From Lentzea terrae (GTDB lineage Bacteria; Actinomycetota; Actinomycetes; Mycobacteriales; Pseudonocardiaceae), in contig NZ_QFWW01000020.1 in NCBI RefSeq assembly GCF_003265345.1, forward strand, positions 435,566 through 499,565: a stretch of DNA of 64,000 bases. Reading direction: 5' to 3'. Each line of letters opens with the position of its first letter. Position 1 is the first letter of the stretch. Below are positions 7,046-15,140 of this stretch, in pieces. The position numbers and the translations under genes were made by a program. A model generated the notes under the pieces. That model searched no databases. It was not told the DNA's origin and saw nothing but the letters and a program-made list of their open reading frames with translations.

Positions 7046-7699
7046 GTGACCGCCTACGACGATCTTGAGCTCGACACGACGGTGCTGCCGGAACGCCAGC
7101 AGAGGATTCTGGTCGCCATCCGCGACTGGGTGGTCGAGCACGGCTACTCCCCCAGCACCCGCGAGATCGGCGAGGCGGTCGGCCTGAAGTCCTCCTCCAG
7201 CGTCTCCAAGCACCTGTCGGCGTTGGAGGACAAGGGTTTCCTCAAGCGCGGCTCGTCGGTGACGCGGCCGATGGACGTGCGGGTCTTCCTGCACGAGACG
7301 GCGTCCGCGCAGCTGTCGGACGACTCGATCTCGGTGCCCGTGGTCGGTGACATCGCCGCCGGTACGCCGATCTCCGCCATCGAGCACGTGGACGACGTGC
7401 TGAGCCTGCCGCGCGGGCTGGTCGGGCGCGGCAGCAACGTGTTCGCGCTGCGCGTGCGCGGTGACTCGATGATCGACGCGGCGATCTGCGACGGCGACAT
7501 GGTCGTGATCCAGCAGGCGCAGGAGGCGTACAGCGGGCAGATCGTCGCCGCGATGATCGACGAGGAGGCGACGGTCAAGGTGTACCAGCGCCGCAACGGC
7601 CACGTGTACCTCGAGCCGCGCAACCCCGACTACCCCGTGATCGACGGCGACAAGGCCGTGATCCTGGGCATCGTCGTGTCGGTGCTGCGAAGCGTTTAG
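7046..7699 (+). CDS. LexA-family repressor (probable LexA paralogue)
   Basis: 217 aa with complete LexA architecture. The winged helix is LPERQQRILVAIRDWVVEHG and STREIGEAVGLKSSSSVSKH. The self-cleavage site is Ala105-Gly106 in VVGDIAAGTPIS. The catalytic serine is Ser141 (RGDSMIDAAICDGD) and the general base Lys178 (ATVKVYQR). Actinobacterial housekeeping LexA usually has SSVAHQLRALERKG in the recognition region; here it is SSVSKHLSALEDKG, so it may read a different box or be a second LexA. The GTG start has no Shine-Dalgarno and a TACTAT -10 just upstream, suggesting a leaderless transcript. Its stop shares 4 nt (TTAG) with the convergent LysR gene. Confidence 0.88.
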   Translation: MTAYDDLELDTTVLPERQQRILVAIRDWVVEHGYSPSTREIGEAVGLKSSSSVSKHLSALEDKGFLKRGSSVTRPMDVRVFLHETASAQLSDDSISVPVVGDIAAGTPISAIEHVDDVLSLPRGLVGRGSNVFALRVRGDSMIDAAICDGDMVVIQQAQEAYSGQIVAAMIDEEATVKVYQRRNGHVYLEPRNPDYPVIDGDKAVILGIVVSVLRSV

Positions 7700-8589
7700 A
7701 GGGCACCCCAGTCCCGCTCCTTCAGGTGTTCGACGACTACCTGCGCGGCTGCGGTCGGCGTTCCGCGGGTCACCAGGTAGAGGGTGTTGAGCGGCGGGAT
7801 CTCCGGCTGGTGCAGCAGTTCGACGGACCCGGCGGTCAACGCCGGTTCGGCCAGGTAGCGGGGTAGCGCGGACACGCCCGCTCCGGCGACCACAGCCGCC
7901 AGCACCGCGCGCAGGTCCGGGACGACCACGGCCGTGATGTTCTTGGGCCGCTTGCCGAACTCGCTGCGCCAGTACCTGCGGATGATCGGCAGCTCCGGCG
8001 AGTAGGCGACCAGCGGCAGGTGTTCGAGGGCTCGCGCCGGGTCTGCTGCCAGCAGTTCCCTGTCGACGGTGCTGGCCAGCAACGGCGGTCCGACCAGCAG
8101 GAACTCCTCGTCGGTCAACGGCGTCGCGGTGTGGCCCGAGCCCGGTCGGACCGAGGACAACACGACGTCGAGCTGTCCTGCCTTCAGGGCGTTGAGCAAG
8201 TCGTTCGCGAGGCCGAGCGTGACCTCGAACCGGATGCCGCGCTGGACCAGCGGGGTGAGCGCGGGCAAGCCGCGGACGGTCAGGAACTCCGCCGCTCCCC
8301 CGATCCGCACGGTGCCTTCGAAAGCGGGCGCGGGGTCGAGCGCGGTGCGCAGGTGGTCGAGGTGGGGGCCAACGCGGCGGGCCAGCTCGTCGGCGCGGAG
8401 TGTGGCCGTGACGCCGCGGCTGCCCCGGATGAACAGCTGTTCGCCGAGCTCTTTCTCCAGCTTGGCGAGCTGACCGCTCACTGCGGGCTGGGTGAGGCCA
8501 CGCCGGGTCGCCGCCGCCGTGAGCGAGCCGCCCCGGTAGATCTCCACGAACGTCGCCAGCAGATCCAGGTCCGTCAAGCTCGCAGCCAT
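7696..8589 (-). CDS. LysR-family transcriptional regulator
   Basis: 297 aa: N-terminal LysR helix-turn-helix (LATFVEIYRGGSLTAAA, TQPAVSGQLAKLEKELGEQLF) and a periplasmic-binding-like effector domain (VRIGGAAEFLTVRGLPAL, DVVLSSVRPGSG, GAGVSALPRYLAEP). It is divergent from the DJ-1/PfpI gene, the usual arrangement for a LysR protein and its target. A palindrome overlaps its start codon, consistent with autorepression. Confidence 0.9.
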   Translation of the reverse strand: MAASLTDLDLLATFVEIYRGGSLTAAATRRGLTQPAVSGQLAKLEKELGEQLFIRGSRGVTATLRADELARRVGPHLDHLRTALDPAPAFEGTVRIGGAAEFLTVRGLPALTPLVQRGIRFEVTLGLANDLLNALKAGQLDVVLSSVRPGSGHTATPLTDEEFLLVGPPLLASTVDRELLAADPARALEHLPLVAYSPELPIIRRYWRSEFGKRPKNITAVVVPDLRAVLAAVVAGAGVSALPRYLAEPALTAGSVELLHQPEIPPLNTLYLVTRGTPTAAAQVVVEHLKERDWGAL

Positions 8590-8601
8590 AAGACAGCTTA
8601 T
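8588..8601. promoter_or_regulatory. Putative LysR binding site
   Basis: ATAAG-ACAG-CTTAT is a perfect dyad overlapping the LysR start codon, in the 47-bp gap to the DJ-1/PfpI gene. It fits the T-N11-A type of LysR target in spacing and position. Confidence 0.5.
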
Positions 8602-8636
8602 AGCCTGGCGGGCACCTATGAAGGATTTGTGATGGC

Positions 8637-9302
8637 ATGGATGCCATGAAGAAGCTGCTGATGGTCGTGTCCGGCGCCGACTCCCTGACGATGGCGGACG
8701 GCACGAGCCACCCCACGGGGTTCTGGGCGGAGGAGGTCGTCGAGTCGGTGCGCGTGCTCCGCGAGGCCGGTGTCGAGGTCACGGTCGCGACGCCGGGCGG
8801 TGTCGTGCCGACCGTCGACAAGGCCAGTTTGGACGGCACGTTCGACGAAGCCGTTGCGTCCCTGGCAGATCTGCGTGCGCCCGCGACGTTGGAGTCTCTG
8901 AAGGCGGCCAACTTCGACGCGATCTACCTGCCCGGCGGCCACGGCCCGATGGCGGATCTCGCATTTTCCGACGCGCTCGGCACGTTGCTGGCGGAGTTCC
9001 ACGACAGCGGCAAGCTGGTCGCGGCGCTGTGCCACGGGCCGGCCGGACTGCTCTCGGCGGTCCGCGCGGACGGCTCGTTCGTGTTCGCGGGCAAGGAGAT
9101 GGCCGTGTTCAGCGACGAGGAGGAGCGCCAGGGCGGCCTCGACGTGCCCTACTCGGTGTCCGGGCGGTTGGCCGAGCTGGGCGCGCGGCTCGCGCCGGGT
9201 GAGCCGTGGTCGAGCACGGTGATCGTGGACGGCAGGCTCGTGACAGGGCAGAACCCGCAGTCCACTGTGGCCACCGCTGGGCGCGTCGCTTCGCTGATCT
9301 AG
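8637..9302 (+). CDS. DJ-1/PfpI-family (class I glutamine amidotransferase-like) protein
   Basis: 221 aa of the Hsp31/YajL-like branch. It has the nucleophile elbow AALCHGPAGLL with the reactive Cys, an upstream DAIYLPGGHGPMADL loop and GFWAEEVVESVRVLREAGVEV near the N-terminus. Family members are glyoxalase III / deglycase-like enzymes, chaperones or peptidases acting under carbonyl or oxidative stress. The reactive Cys, its His neighbour and an N-terminal Glu support glyoxalase-type chemistry, but this is inference. ATG 8646 (MKKLLMV) is an alternative start. Stop codons of this gene and the next share CTAG. Confidence 0.88.
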   Translation: MDAMKKLLMVVSGADSLTMADGTSHPTGFWAEEVVESVRVLREAGVEVTVATPGGVVPTVDKASLDGTFDEAVASLADLRAPATLESLKAANFDAIYLPGGHGPMADLAFSDALGTLLAEFHDSGKLVAALCHGPAGLLSAVRADGSFVFAGKEMAVFSDEEERQGGLDVPYSVSGRLAELGARLAPGEPWSSTVIVDGRLVTGQNPQSTVATAGRVASLI

Positions 9303-10816
9303 CGGAGTGCCGCCGCGATCTGTTGCAGCAGAGCCGGTTCGTCGGCTTTGGTGACCGGCAGCTCGGTCGGCGCGTTGTCCCAGTCGACGTCGTCCATCTC
9401 CAGCACGGACTTCCGGTCGAAGTCGAGCGCGCGCTCGCCGAGCTCCGGCCCCAGCAGGTCGATGACGAGCCCGGTGTCCACTGTGGTGTGTTGCGCGAGC
9501 AGGGCGGCGTCGTAGAGGTCCTTGGCCTGCGGGTAGGAGTCCGTCATGAGCCACTGGAGCTTCCACGCGAGCGACAGCTCCTGGTTCGCGGCGAGCAGGG
9601 TCGCGCCGGCGACCCGCACGGGTTCCGGCGCGATCGGCAGCTCCTCCTCGAACACGAGGTCCATGTGCACCGACCCGTGCGGCAGGCCCCGAACCTCGAA
9701 CGGGCACGCCAGCCGCAGCCCCGGCACCCGTTCGTAGGTCCAGATGGGCTCGATGTCGATCGGACCGGGGCACAGCACCGGACCGGGGTCGGCGTGGACG
9801 GCCGTGCTGATGTCGTCGACGAGCTGTTCCGCGTCCTGGCTCCCGAACGCGATGGTGCTGGGCGTGACCACGAAGTCGAGGTCACCGGGCTCGCGCGCGG
9901 CGTCGCCGAACCACTCCCGCAGCACCACGCTGCCGCGCAGCACCAGGTGCTCCGACCACCGCGACCTGCTGATGAGGTGCAGCAGACGGGCCATCGCCGC
10001 GCGCCGCCCGTTGAGCCACCGCGCACCGTCCACGGGGTTGCCGAACCGCGGGTCGCCGGCCCGGAAGGCGTGCCGGTACTGCTTGAGCGCCGGCTCGAAC
10101 ACGGCGCGCTGCTGGATGTCCTGGCCCGGCTTCACCTTGAGCGGGTTGTAGGTCACCGGGAAGCCGCGCACCCACGACGGTGCCTGCCGCAGCCGCTCGT
10201 CGTGGCTGCGGACGTCGAGCTTGCCGTCGATCCAGCCGTTGTCGGCGTGCAACGCGTCGTCGTCGACGACGTACTCCTCCTCGACCTCCAGCACCTCGAA
10301 CTGCTTCAGATCCTTGAGCAGAGCCGTCAGTCGCGCCTTCGCCGTCTCACGTCCAACGCCGAAGCACCGCTGCGTGACGAAGCGTTCTTCTTTGTAGTCC
10401 GCACGGAGACGACGCGCGTTGCGTGACACGTGCGCGTTGTGCCGCTCAACGGTCGTGAAGACGGCCACGTGCCACTTCGCGGGCAACAGCAGCTTCACGT
10501 GGTGCTCGAAGTAGCGCTCGGGGTCGGCCTCGGCGTCCGTCTGCGGCACGCCCTCGTTCCACGGCGCCGCCTCGATCTTGACCCTGACGACGTACAGCTC
10601 GGCTTCGAGCATCCGGCCGCGCCAGCTCTCGGCAGTCGCGCGCACCTCGTCGATGGTGCCGCTGACGCCGATCGTCAGCATCGGCTGGGACGGCAGCTCG
10701 CCGCACTGCAGTTCGATGTGGGTGAACTTCAGCTGGTGCTGCTCGGCGAACTTCGCCAGCTCGTCGACCTGCCACTCCGAACCGGTCAGGTGCAACTCGA
10801 ACTCGCCCGAGTACAT
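9299..10816 (-). CDS. AbiEii/AbiGii-like nucleotidyltransferase fused to an unknown N-terminal domain
   Basis: 505 aa. Residues about 1-180 form an unrecognised alpha/beta domain (FELHLTGSEWQVDELAKFA, LKFTHIELQCGELPSQPMLT, and a second half with CFGVGRETAKARLTALL). Residues about 255-460 resemble the AbiEii nucleotidyltransferase toxin fold: LVLRGSVVLREWF followed by EPGDLDFVVTP, the usual G-S/G and D-x-D metal site, then WKLQWLMTDSYPQAKDLYDAALL. AbiEii proteins act as NTP transferases in type IV toxin-antitoxin / abortive infection systems. No AbiEi-type antitoxin gene is adjacent on either side, so this is an orphan or a housekeeping relative. Good start at ATG 10816 preceded by GAAGAGGGGGAGGCC. 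Confidence 0.7.
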   Translation of the reverse strand: MYSGEFELHLTGSEWQVDELAKFAEQHQLKFTHIELQCGELPSQPMLTIGVSGTIDEVRATAESWRGRMLEAELYVVRVKIEAAPWNEGVPQTDAEADPERYFEHHVKLLLPAKWHVAVFTTVERHNAHVSRNARRLRADYKEERFVTQRCFGVGRETAKARLTALLKDLKQFEVLEVEEEYVVDDDALHADNGWIDGKLDVRSHDERLRQAPSWVRGFPVTYNPLKVKPGQDIQQRAVFEPALKQYRHAFRAGDPRFGNPVDGARWLNGRRAAMARLLHLISRSRWSEHLVLRGSVVLREWFGDAAREPGDLDFVVTPSTIAFGSQDAEQLVDDISTAVHADPGPVLCPGPIDIEPIWTYERVPGLRLACPFEVRGLPHGSVHMDLVFEEELPIAPEPVRVAGATLLAANQELSLAWKLQWLMTDSYPQAKDLYDAALLAQHTTVDTGLVIDLLGPELGERALDFDRKSVLEMDDVDWDNAPTELPVTKADEPALLQQIAAALR

Positions 10817-10843
10817 GGCCTCCCCCTCTTCGAGGCGCCGACC

Positions 10844-12163
10844 CTAGCCCAGCATCACCTGCACCACGCACAACAAATACAGCAGCAACGGCCCGCGGCT
10901 CAGCTGCATGACGAGCCCGAGCGGCACCGGCCCGAGCACACCGAAGTCGATCGCGGCGACGCCGTAGTCGAGCGGCGGCCGGGTGGCGATCCGGTAGACC
11001 ACGGCCACCGCCCCGACCGCCGACACGACAGCGTTGAGCCACTCGACGTGCGGCGTGAACGGCGCCGTGACCGCGCACCACACCACCGCGCCTGTCACGG
11101 GTATGACGAGGTGCGCGAGACGAAGCGTGCGGTCCGGTACACCCGTCGCCCGGCGGATCGCCGCTGACCGGCAGACGGCTTTGAGGCCGGCGGCCAGCCG
11201 GTCGGTGGCGAGGAACGCGGCGATCAAGTGCACGGCGGGGACCCACTCGACCTCGCCGCCCAGCGCCACCAGTGCGGGCAACGGCAACAACCCTGCCCAG
11301 ACGAGCAACGCGTTCGGTGCCCGCCGGACGCGGAGCAGATCCGTCCACACCAGCACGGTGAGCGGTGAGCCGCGCAGCCTGGCAGACCGGACGCGGCCGA
11401 GCTGCCGGGCGCGGCGTTCGGCCAGGATCGTGCCGAGCAAGGTCAGGTCGAGCCAGCTCGCCGACACGCGTGCCACCGCCGCCAGGGAGGCACCAGCGGA
11501 CAGAGCGGCGCGGTTCAGGCGGCGCAACGACAGGCCGGCGACCACGACGAGCACCACGGCGATCGTGGCGGCGACTGGAGTCAGCCAGGCAGCGCTGGGA
11601 AGGGCGAACCCAGCGGGCCGCAGGAACAAGGCACCTACGGCTGCCGCGGCCAGCACGCTCAGGGAGCCCTGCAGGCGCACCGCGGCCCGCTGCAGCACCA
11701 CCGCACCCGCCACCACCGCGACCCCGGCCGCCGCCGACCCGGCGAACAACTCGAGCCCCGGCACCGAAGCCGCCCCCACGACCCCGAACACCGCGGCGGG
11801 CCACACCGCCCCCACCGCCGCGCCAAACCCGAGCAACCCGAGGAACCGCGGCATCAGCACCGCACCCCGGTCCACCGGCGAGCTCAACACCCAGAACGCC
11901 CGGTCCCGCCCGGCAAAAACCGGCCCGAGCGCCAGCAAAACCTTGAGCAGCACGACCGCCGCCAACACGGACAACCACAGCGCTGTCCACGAACTCAGAG
12001 GTTGCCCGGTCTTCTGCAGCCCCTTGAACGCCACGCCCCACCCGATCGCCCCGACGATCGCCACGTTGACCAGCCGCACGTACCACTGAGTGAGCCGGAC
12101 CCGCCGCGGCGCAGGCGGACGCCTAAGCCGCCGGCGGATCTCCAAGGCCGACGGGGTCGTCAC
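10844..12163 (-). CDS. ABC-2-like multi-pass membrane protein (DUF6297-like)
   Basis: 439 aa, very hydrophobic, with roughly twelve predicted membrane helices (for example VNVAIVGAIGWGVAFKG, AVVLLKVLLALGPVF, VLVVVAGLSLRRL, LIPVTGAVVWCAVTAPF) and basic loops (RRARQLGRVRSARLRG). It starts with GTG overlapping the stop of the ATPase gene (GTGA, 12160-12163), so the two form one translation-coupled ABC transporter. The family resembles actinobacterial DUF6297 exporters; cargo unknown. Confidence 0.75.
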   Translation of the reverse strand: MTTPSALEIRRRLRRPPAPRRVRLTQWYVRLVNVAIVGAIGWGVAFKGLQKTGQPLSSWTALWLSVLAAVVLLKVLLALGPVFAGRDRAFWVLSSPVDRGAVLMPRFLGLLGFGAAVGAVWPAAVFGVVGAASVPGLELFAGSAAAGVAVVAGAVVLQRAAVRLQGSLSVLAAAAVGALFLRPAGFALPSAAWLTPVAATIAVVLVVVAGLSLRRLNRAALSAGASLAAVARVSASWLDLTLLGTILAERRARQLGRVRSARLRGSPLTVLVWTDLLRVRRAPNALLVWAGLLPLPALVALGGEVEWVPAVHLIAAFLATDRLAAGLKAVCRSAAIRRATGVPDRTLRLAHLVIPVTGAVVWCAVTAPFTPHVEWLNAVVSAVGAVAVVYRIATRPPLDYGVAAIDFGVLGPVPLGLVMQLSRGPLLLYLLCVVQVMLG

Positions 12164-12768
12164 AGCGTCACGGTGCGATCGGCGACCGCCTCGACCAGGT
12201 CCTGGTCGTGCGACGCGAACACGACGGCCACCCCGGCCGCCTTCTCCGCCTTGAGCCGCTCCCGCAGCCAGGTCCGGCCCAGCACGTCGAGGCGCTGTTC
12301 CGGTTCGTCGAGCACCAGCAGGGCGCGCGGCCGCACGAAGCAGGAGGCGAGGCCCAGCCGGTGCCGCTGGCCGCTCGACAAAGTGGGCGGCAGCTGGTCG
12401 CGCACCTCGTCCAAGCCCAGCGAGGAAAGCACGTCCTGGACCTCGCGTTCCGGCGTGCCGTGCAGCCACGCCAGCAGCCGTAGGTGCTCCACGACGGACA
12501 CGTCCGGGAAGTAGTCGGCGTCGTCCAGCAGCGAAGCCACCGACGACCGCACGAGAGCCGACGACTCGTCCAGCACGGCACCGCGGAACAGCACAGACCC
12601 GGTGTCGAGCGTCTCGGCGCCGACCAGGCAGCGCAGCAGCGTCGACTTGCCGGACCCGTTCGAGCCGAGCACGGCCACGGCGTCACCCAGGTCCACCGTG
12701 AACGAGAGACCTGCGAAAACGGGGATCCCGCCATAGCTGAAGCCGGCGTCCCCCACGGCCAACGACAT
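12160..12768 (-). CDS. ABC transporter ATP-binding protein
   Basis: 202 aa. Complete ATPase: Walker A GSNGSGKST, Q-loop region, signature LSSGQRHRLGLA, Walker B LLVLDEPEQR and the H-loop FASHDQ. It is slightly shorter than usual and resembles the CcmA/NatA export-type ATPases. Partner of the downstream DUF6297-like membrane protein. The LLM operon is divergent, starting at 12856. Confidence 0.9.
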   Translation of the reverse strand: MSLAVGDAGFSYGGIPVFAGLSFTVDLGDAVAVLGSNGSGKSTLLRCLVGAETLDTGSVLFRGAVLDESSALVRSSVASLLDDADYFPDVSVVEHLRLLAWLHGTPEREVQDVLSSLGLDEVRDQLPPTLSSGQRHRLGLASCFVRPRALLVLDEPEQRLDVLGRTWLRERLKAEKAAGVAVVFASHDQDLVEAVADRTVTL

Positions 12769-12815
12769 GTGATCAGCCTAATGGGAATACCTCGGGCACC
12801 TGTGCGTTAGGGTAG

Positions 12816-12827
12816 ATGCAAACGCAT
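12816..12827. promoter_or_regulatory. Putative MarR operator of the LLM operon
   Basis: ATGC-AAAC-GCAT lies 29 bp before the LLM monooxygenase start, directly followed by ATATAA. The operon carries its own MarR gene as second cistron, so autoregulation at this dyad is likely. Confidence 0.45.
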
Positions 12828-12855
12828 ATAACCCAGACAGAAGGAGGCGGGGACC

Positions 12856-14013
12856 GTGCAGTTCGGAGTGTTCTCGGTGAGCGACATCACCAGGGACCCG
12901 GTGAGCGGCGAGACCCCCAGCGAAGCCGAGCGCATCGACGCGATCGTGCAGATCGCGGAGAAGGCCGAGGAAGTCGGGCTCGACGTGTTCGCGATCGGCG
13001 AGCACCACAACCCGCCGTTCTTCTCGTCGGCGCCCACCACGTTGCTCGCCCACATCGCGGCGAAGACGAAGAGGCTGATCGTCAGCACCGCGACGACGCT
13101 GATCACCACCAACGACCCGGTGCGCATCGCCGAGGAGTACGCGATGCTGCAGCACCTGGCGAAGGGCCGCATGGACCTGATGCTGGGCCGCGGCAACACC
13201 GCGCCGGTCTACCCGTGGTTCGGTCAGGACATCCGGCAGAGCCTGCCGCTGGCGCTGGAGAACTACAACCTCCTGCACCGGTTGTGGCGCGAGGACGTCG
13301 TCGACTGGGAGGGCAAGTTCCGCACGCCGTTGCAGGGCTTCACGTCCACGCCGCGGCCGTTGGACGACGTGCCCCCGTTCGTGTGGCACGGCTCGATCCG
13401 CACGCCGGAGATCGCGGAGCAGGCCGCCTACTACGGCGACGGCTTCTTCGCGAACAACATCTTCTGGCCGAAAGAGCACTACATGCGGCTGATCAAGTTC
13501 TACCGCCAGCGGTACGCGCACTACGGCCACGGCACCGAGAAGCAGGCCGTCGTCGGCCTTGGTGGCCAGGCCTACATCGCGAAGCGGTCGCAGGACGCGA
13601 TCAAGGAGTTCCGGCCGTACTTCAACGAGGCACCGGTCTACGGGCACGGGCCGCGGATGGAGGACTTCATGGAGCAGACGCCGCTGTCGGTCGGCAGCCC
13701 GCAGGAGGTCATCGACAAGACGCTGACCTTCCGCGAGCACTTCGGCGACTACCAGCGCCAGATGTTCCTGATGGACCACGCCGGCCTGCCGCTCAAGACC
13801 GTGCTGAACCAGCTGGACCTGCTGGGCGAGGAGGTGGTTCCGGTGCTGCGCAAGGAGATCGAGTCGCGCCAGGACCCCGAGACCGCCAAGCCGCCAACGC
13901 ACGCGCTGCGCGTCACGGAGAAGTACGGCGACCAGCCCGCGCGTCAGCCGCGCCCGAACGCCAACCGGGGTGACAACGTCACGGGTGGCTCGCCGTACCA
14001 GGACAACAAGTGA
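12856..14013 (+). CDS. LLM-class FMN-dependent monooxygenase (CE1758-like)
   Basis: 385 aa bacterial-luciferase-like (alpha/beta)8 protein (MQFGVFSVSDIT, FAIGEHHNPPFFSSAPTTLL, LGRGNTAPVYPW, TPEIAEQAAYYGDGFFANNIFW). Such enzymes use reduced FMN and O2 to oxidise an unknown substrate. The gene order LLM enzyme, MarR, FMN reductase matches the CE1758/CE1759 pair described from corynebacteria. The C-terminus has an additional charged tail (about 350-385). GTG start with a strong GAAGGAGG. The stop overlaps the next start (GTGA). Confidence 0.9.
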   Translation: MQFGVFSVSDITRDPVSGETPSEAERIDAIVQIAEKAEEVGLDVFAIGEHHNPPFFSSAPTTLLAHIAAKTKRLIVSTATTLITTNDPVRIAEEYAMLQHLAKGRMDLMLGRGNTAPVYPWFGQDIRQSLPLALENYNLLHRLWREDVVDWEGKFRTPLQGFTSTPRPLDDVPPFVWHGSIRTPEIAEQAAYYGDGFFANNIFWPKEHYMRLIKFYRQRYAHYGHGTEKQAVVGLGGQAYIAKRSQDAIKEFRPYFNEAPVYGHGPRMEDFMEQTPLSVGSPQEVIDKTLTFREHFGDYQRQMFLMDHAGLPLKTVLNQLDLLGEEVVPVLRKEIESRQDPETAKPPTHALRVTEKYGDQPARQPRPNANRGDNVTGGSPYQDNK

Positions 14014-14435
14014 CGCGAGCGAACGAGGCGTGGGAGTCGCTCATGCGGGCCTACGCCGTGCTGATGAAGCAGTTCAACGCGGAGGACGTCTGGGGCGACC
14101 TGACGATGCGGGAGTACGACGTCCTCTACACGTTGTCCAAGTGCGACAGTCCACTTCGGATGAGTGAGCTGAACCGCCACGTGCTGCTGAGCCAGCCCGC
14201 GCTGTCCCGCATGGTCGACCGCCTGGTCGACCGCGGGCTGGTGGACCGCTGCACGGACCCCGGTGACCGCCGGGGTGTGCGCCTGTCGCTCACCCCGGCC
14301 GGCCGTCAGACCCAGCAGGACATCGGCCGTCCGCACGCGCGCAGCGTCGCCCGTGCGTTGAACGTGCTGACGCCACAGGAACTCGAGCAGCTGGCCGTGA
14401 TCACCGCCAAGCTGGCCGGAAACGAGGAGAAATGA
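14010..14435 (+). CDS. MarR-family regulator of the LLM operon
   Basis: 141 aa: LTMREYDVLYTLSKCDSPLRM, recognition helix LSQPALSRMVDRLVDRGLV, and wing DPGDRRGVRLSLTPAG. It lies between, and overlaps by 4 nt, both the monooxygenase (GTGA) and the reductase (ATGA), so all three are co-translated. Probably represses the operon via the dyad at 12816-12827 and responds to a substrate or flavin-redox signal. Confidence 0.92.
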   Translation: MTRANEAWESLMRAYAVLMKQFNAEDVWGDLTMREYDVLYTLSKCDSPLRMSELNRHVLLSQPALSRMVDRLVDRGLVDRCTDPGDRRGVRLSLTPAGRQTQQDIGRPHARSVARALNVLTPQELEQLAVITAKLAGNEEK

Positions 14436-15118
14436 CCACCCAGTCCCGGGATTTGGGACAGTTCCAGCTCGTCGTCGTGTCGGCCGGGACTAGCGACCCG
14501 TCGTCGACGCGGCTGCTCGCCGACCGCGTGTCCCAGCGCGTGGCCACGCTCGGCCTGCAGAAGCAGCTCACCGTCGAGATCAAGGCGATCGAGCTGCGCG
14601 AGCTGGCCGGCGAGATCGCGAACGCGCTGGTGTCCAACCACATCGGCCCGAAGCTGCAGAAGGCGATCACCGCGCTCCAGCACGCGGACGGCATCGTCGC
14701 GAGCACCCCGGTCTACAAGGCGGGAGCGAGCGGGCTCTTCACGTCGTTCTTCCAGATCCTGGACAACGACCTGCTGATCGCGAAGCCCGTCGCGCTCGCC
14801 GCGACCGCCGGCACGGCCCGGCACGCGCTGGTGGTCGACGACCAGATGCGCGGCCTGTTCGCCTACCTGCGGACCGTCGTGGTGCCGACGTCGCTGTTCG
14901 CCGCGACCGAGGACTGGACCGACCCCGGCCTGAACAAGCGGATCGACCGCGCGGCCCTCGAACTGGTGGCGCTCATGGCCTCCGGGTTCGAGAAGCAGGT
15001 GCGCGAGGAGTCGTGGGGCCGCTACCAGCACGAGTTCGGCAGCGCGGGCGGCACCGAGCTGTCGATCGACCTCGACTCGGACCTGATGAAGCTCGCCGCG
15101 GGCGGTTCAGCGAACTAG
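14432..15118 (+). CDS. NAD(P)H-dependent FMN reductase (CE1759-like)
   Basis: 228 aa flavodoxin-like reductase. It has the FMN phosphate loop VVVSAGTSDPSSTRLLAD, the second flavin loop VASTPVYKAGASGLFTSFFQILD, and VALAATAGTARHALVVDDQMR. It should supply FMNH2 to the LLM monooxygenase encoded two genes upstream. ATG overlaps the MarR stop. The C-terminal 30 residues are a weakly conserved extension. Confidence 0.9.
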   Translation: MTTQSRDLGQFQLVVVSAGTSDPSSTRLLADRVSQRVATLGLQKQLTVEIKAIELRELAGEIANALVSNHIGPKLQKAITALQHADGIVASTPVYKAGASGLFTSFFQILDNDLLIAKPVALAATAGTARHALVVDDQMRGLFAYLRTVVVPTSLFAATEDWTDPGLNKRIDRAALELVALMASGFEKQVREESWGRYQHEFGSAGGTELSIDLDSDLMKLAAGGSAN

Positions 15119-15140
15119 CGGCCCAGAACTCGGAACCAGC

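Noticed and set aside
9299..10816. A complete type IV toxin-antitoxin system
   Set aside because: Only the AbiEii-like part is present; neighbouring genes are a DJ-1/PfpI protein and an ABC exporter, with no AbiEi-like regulator.
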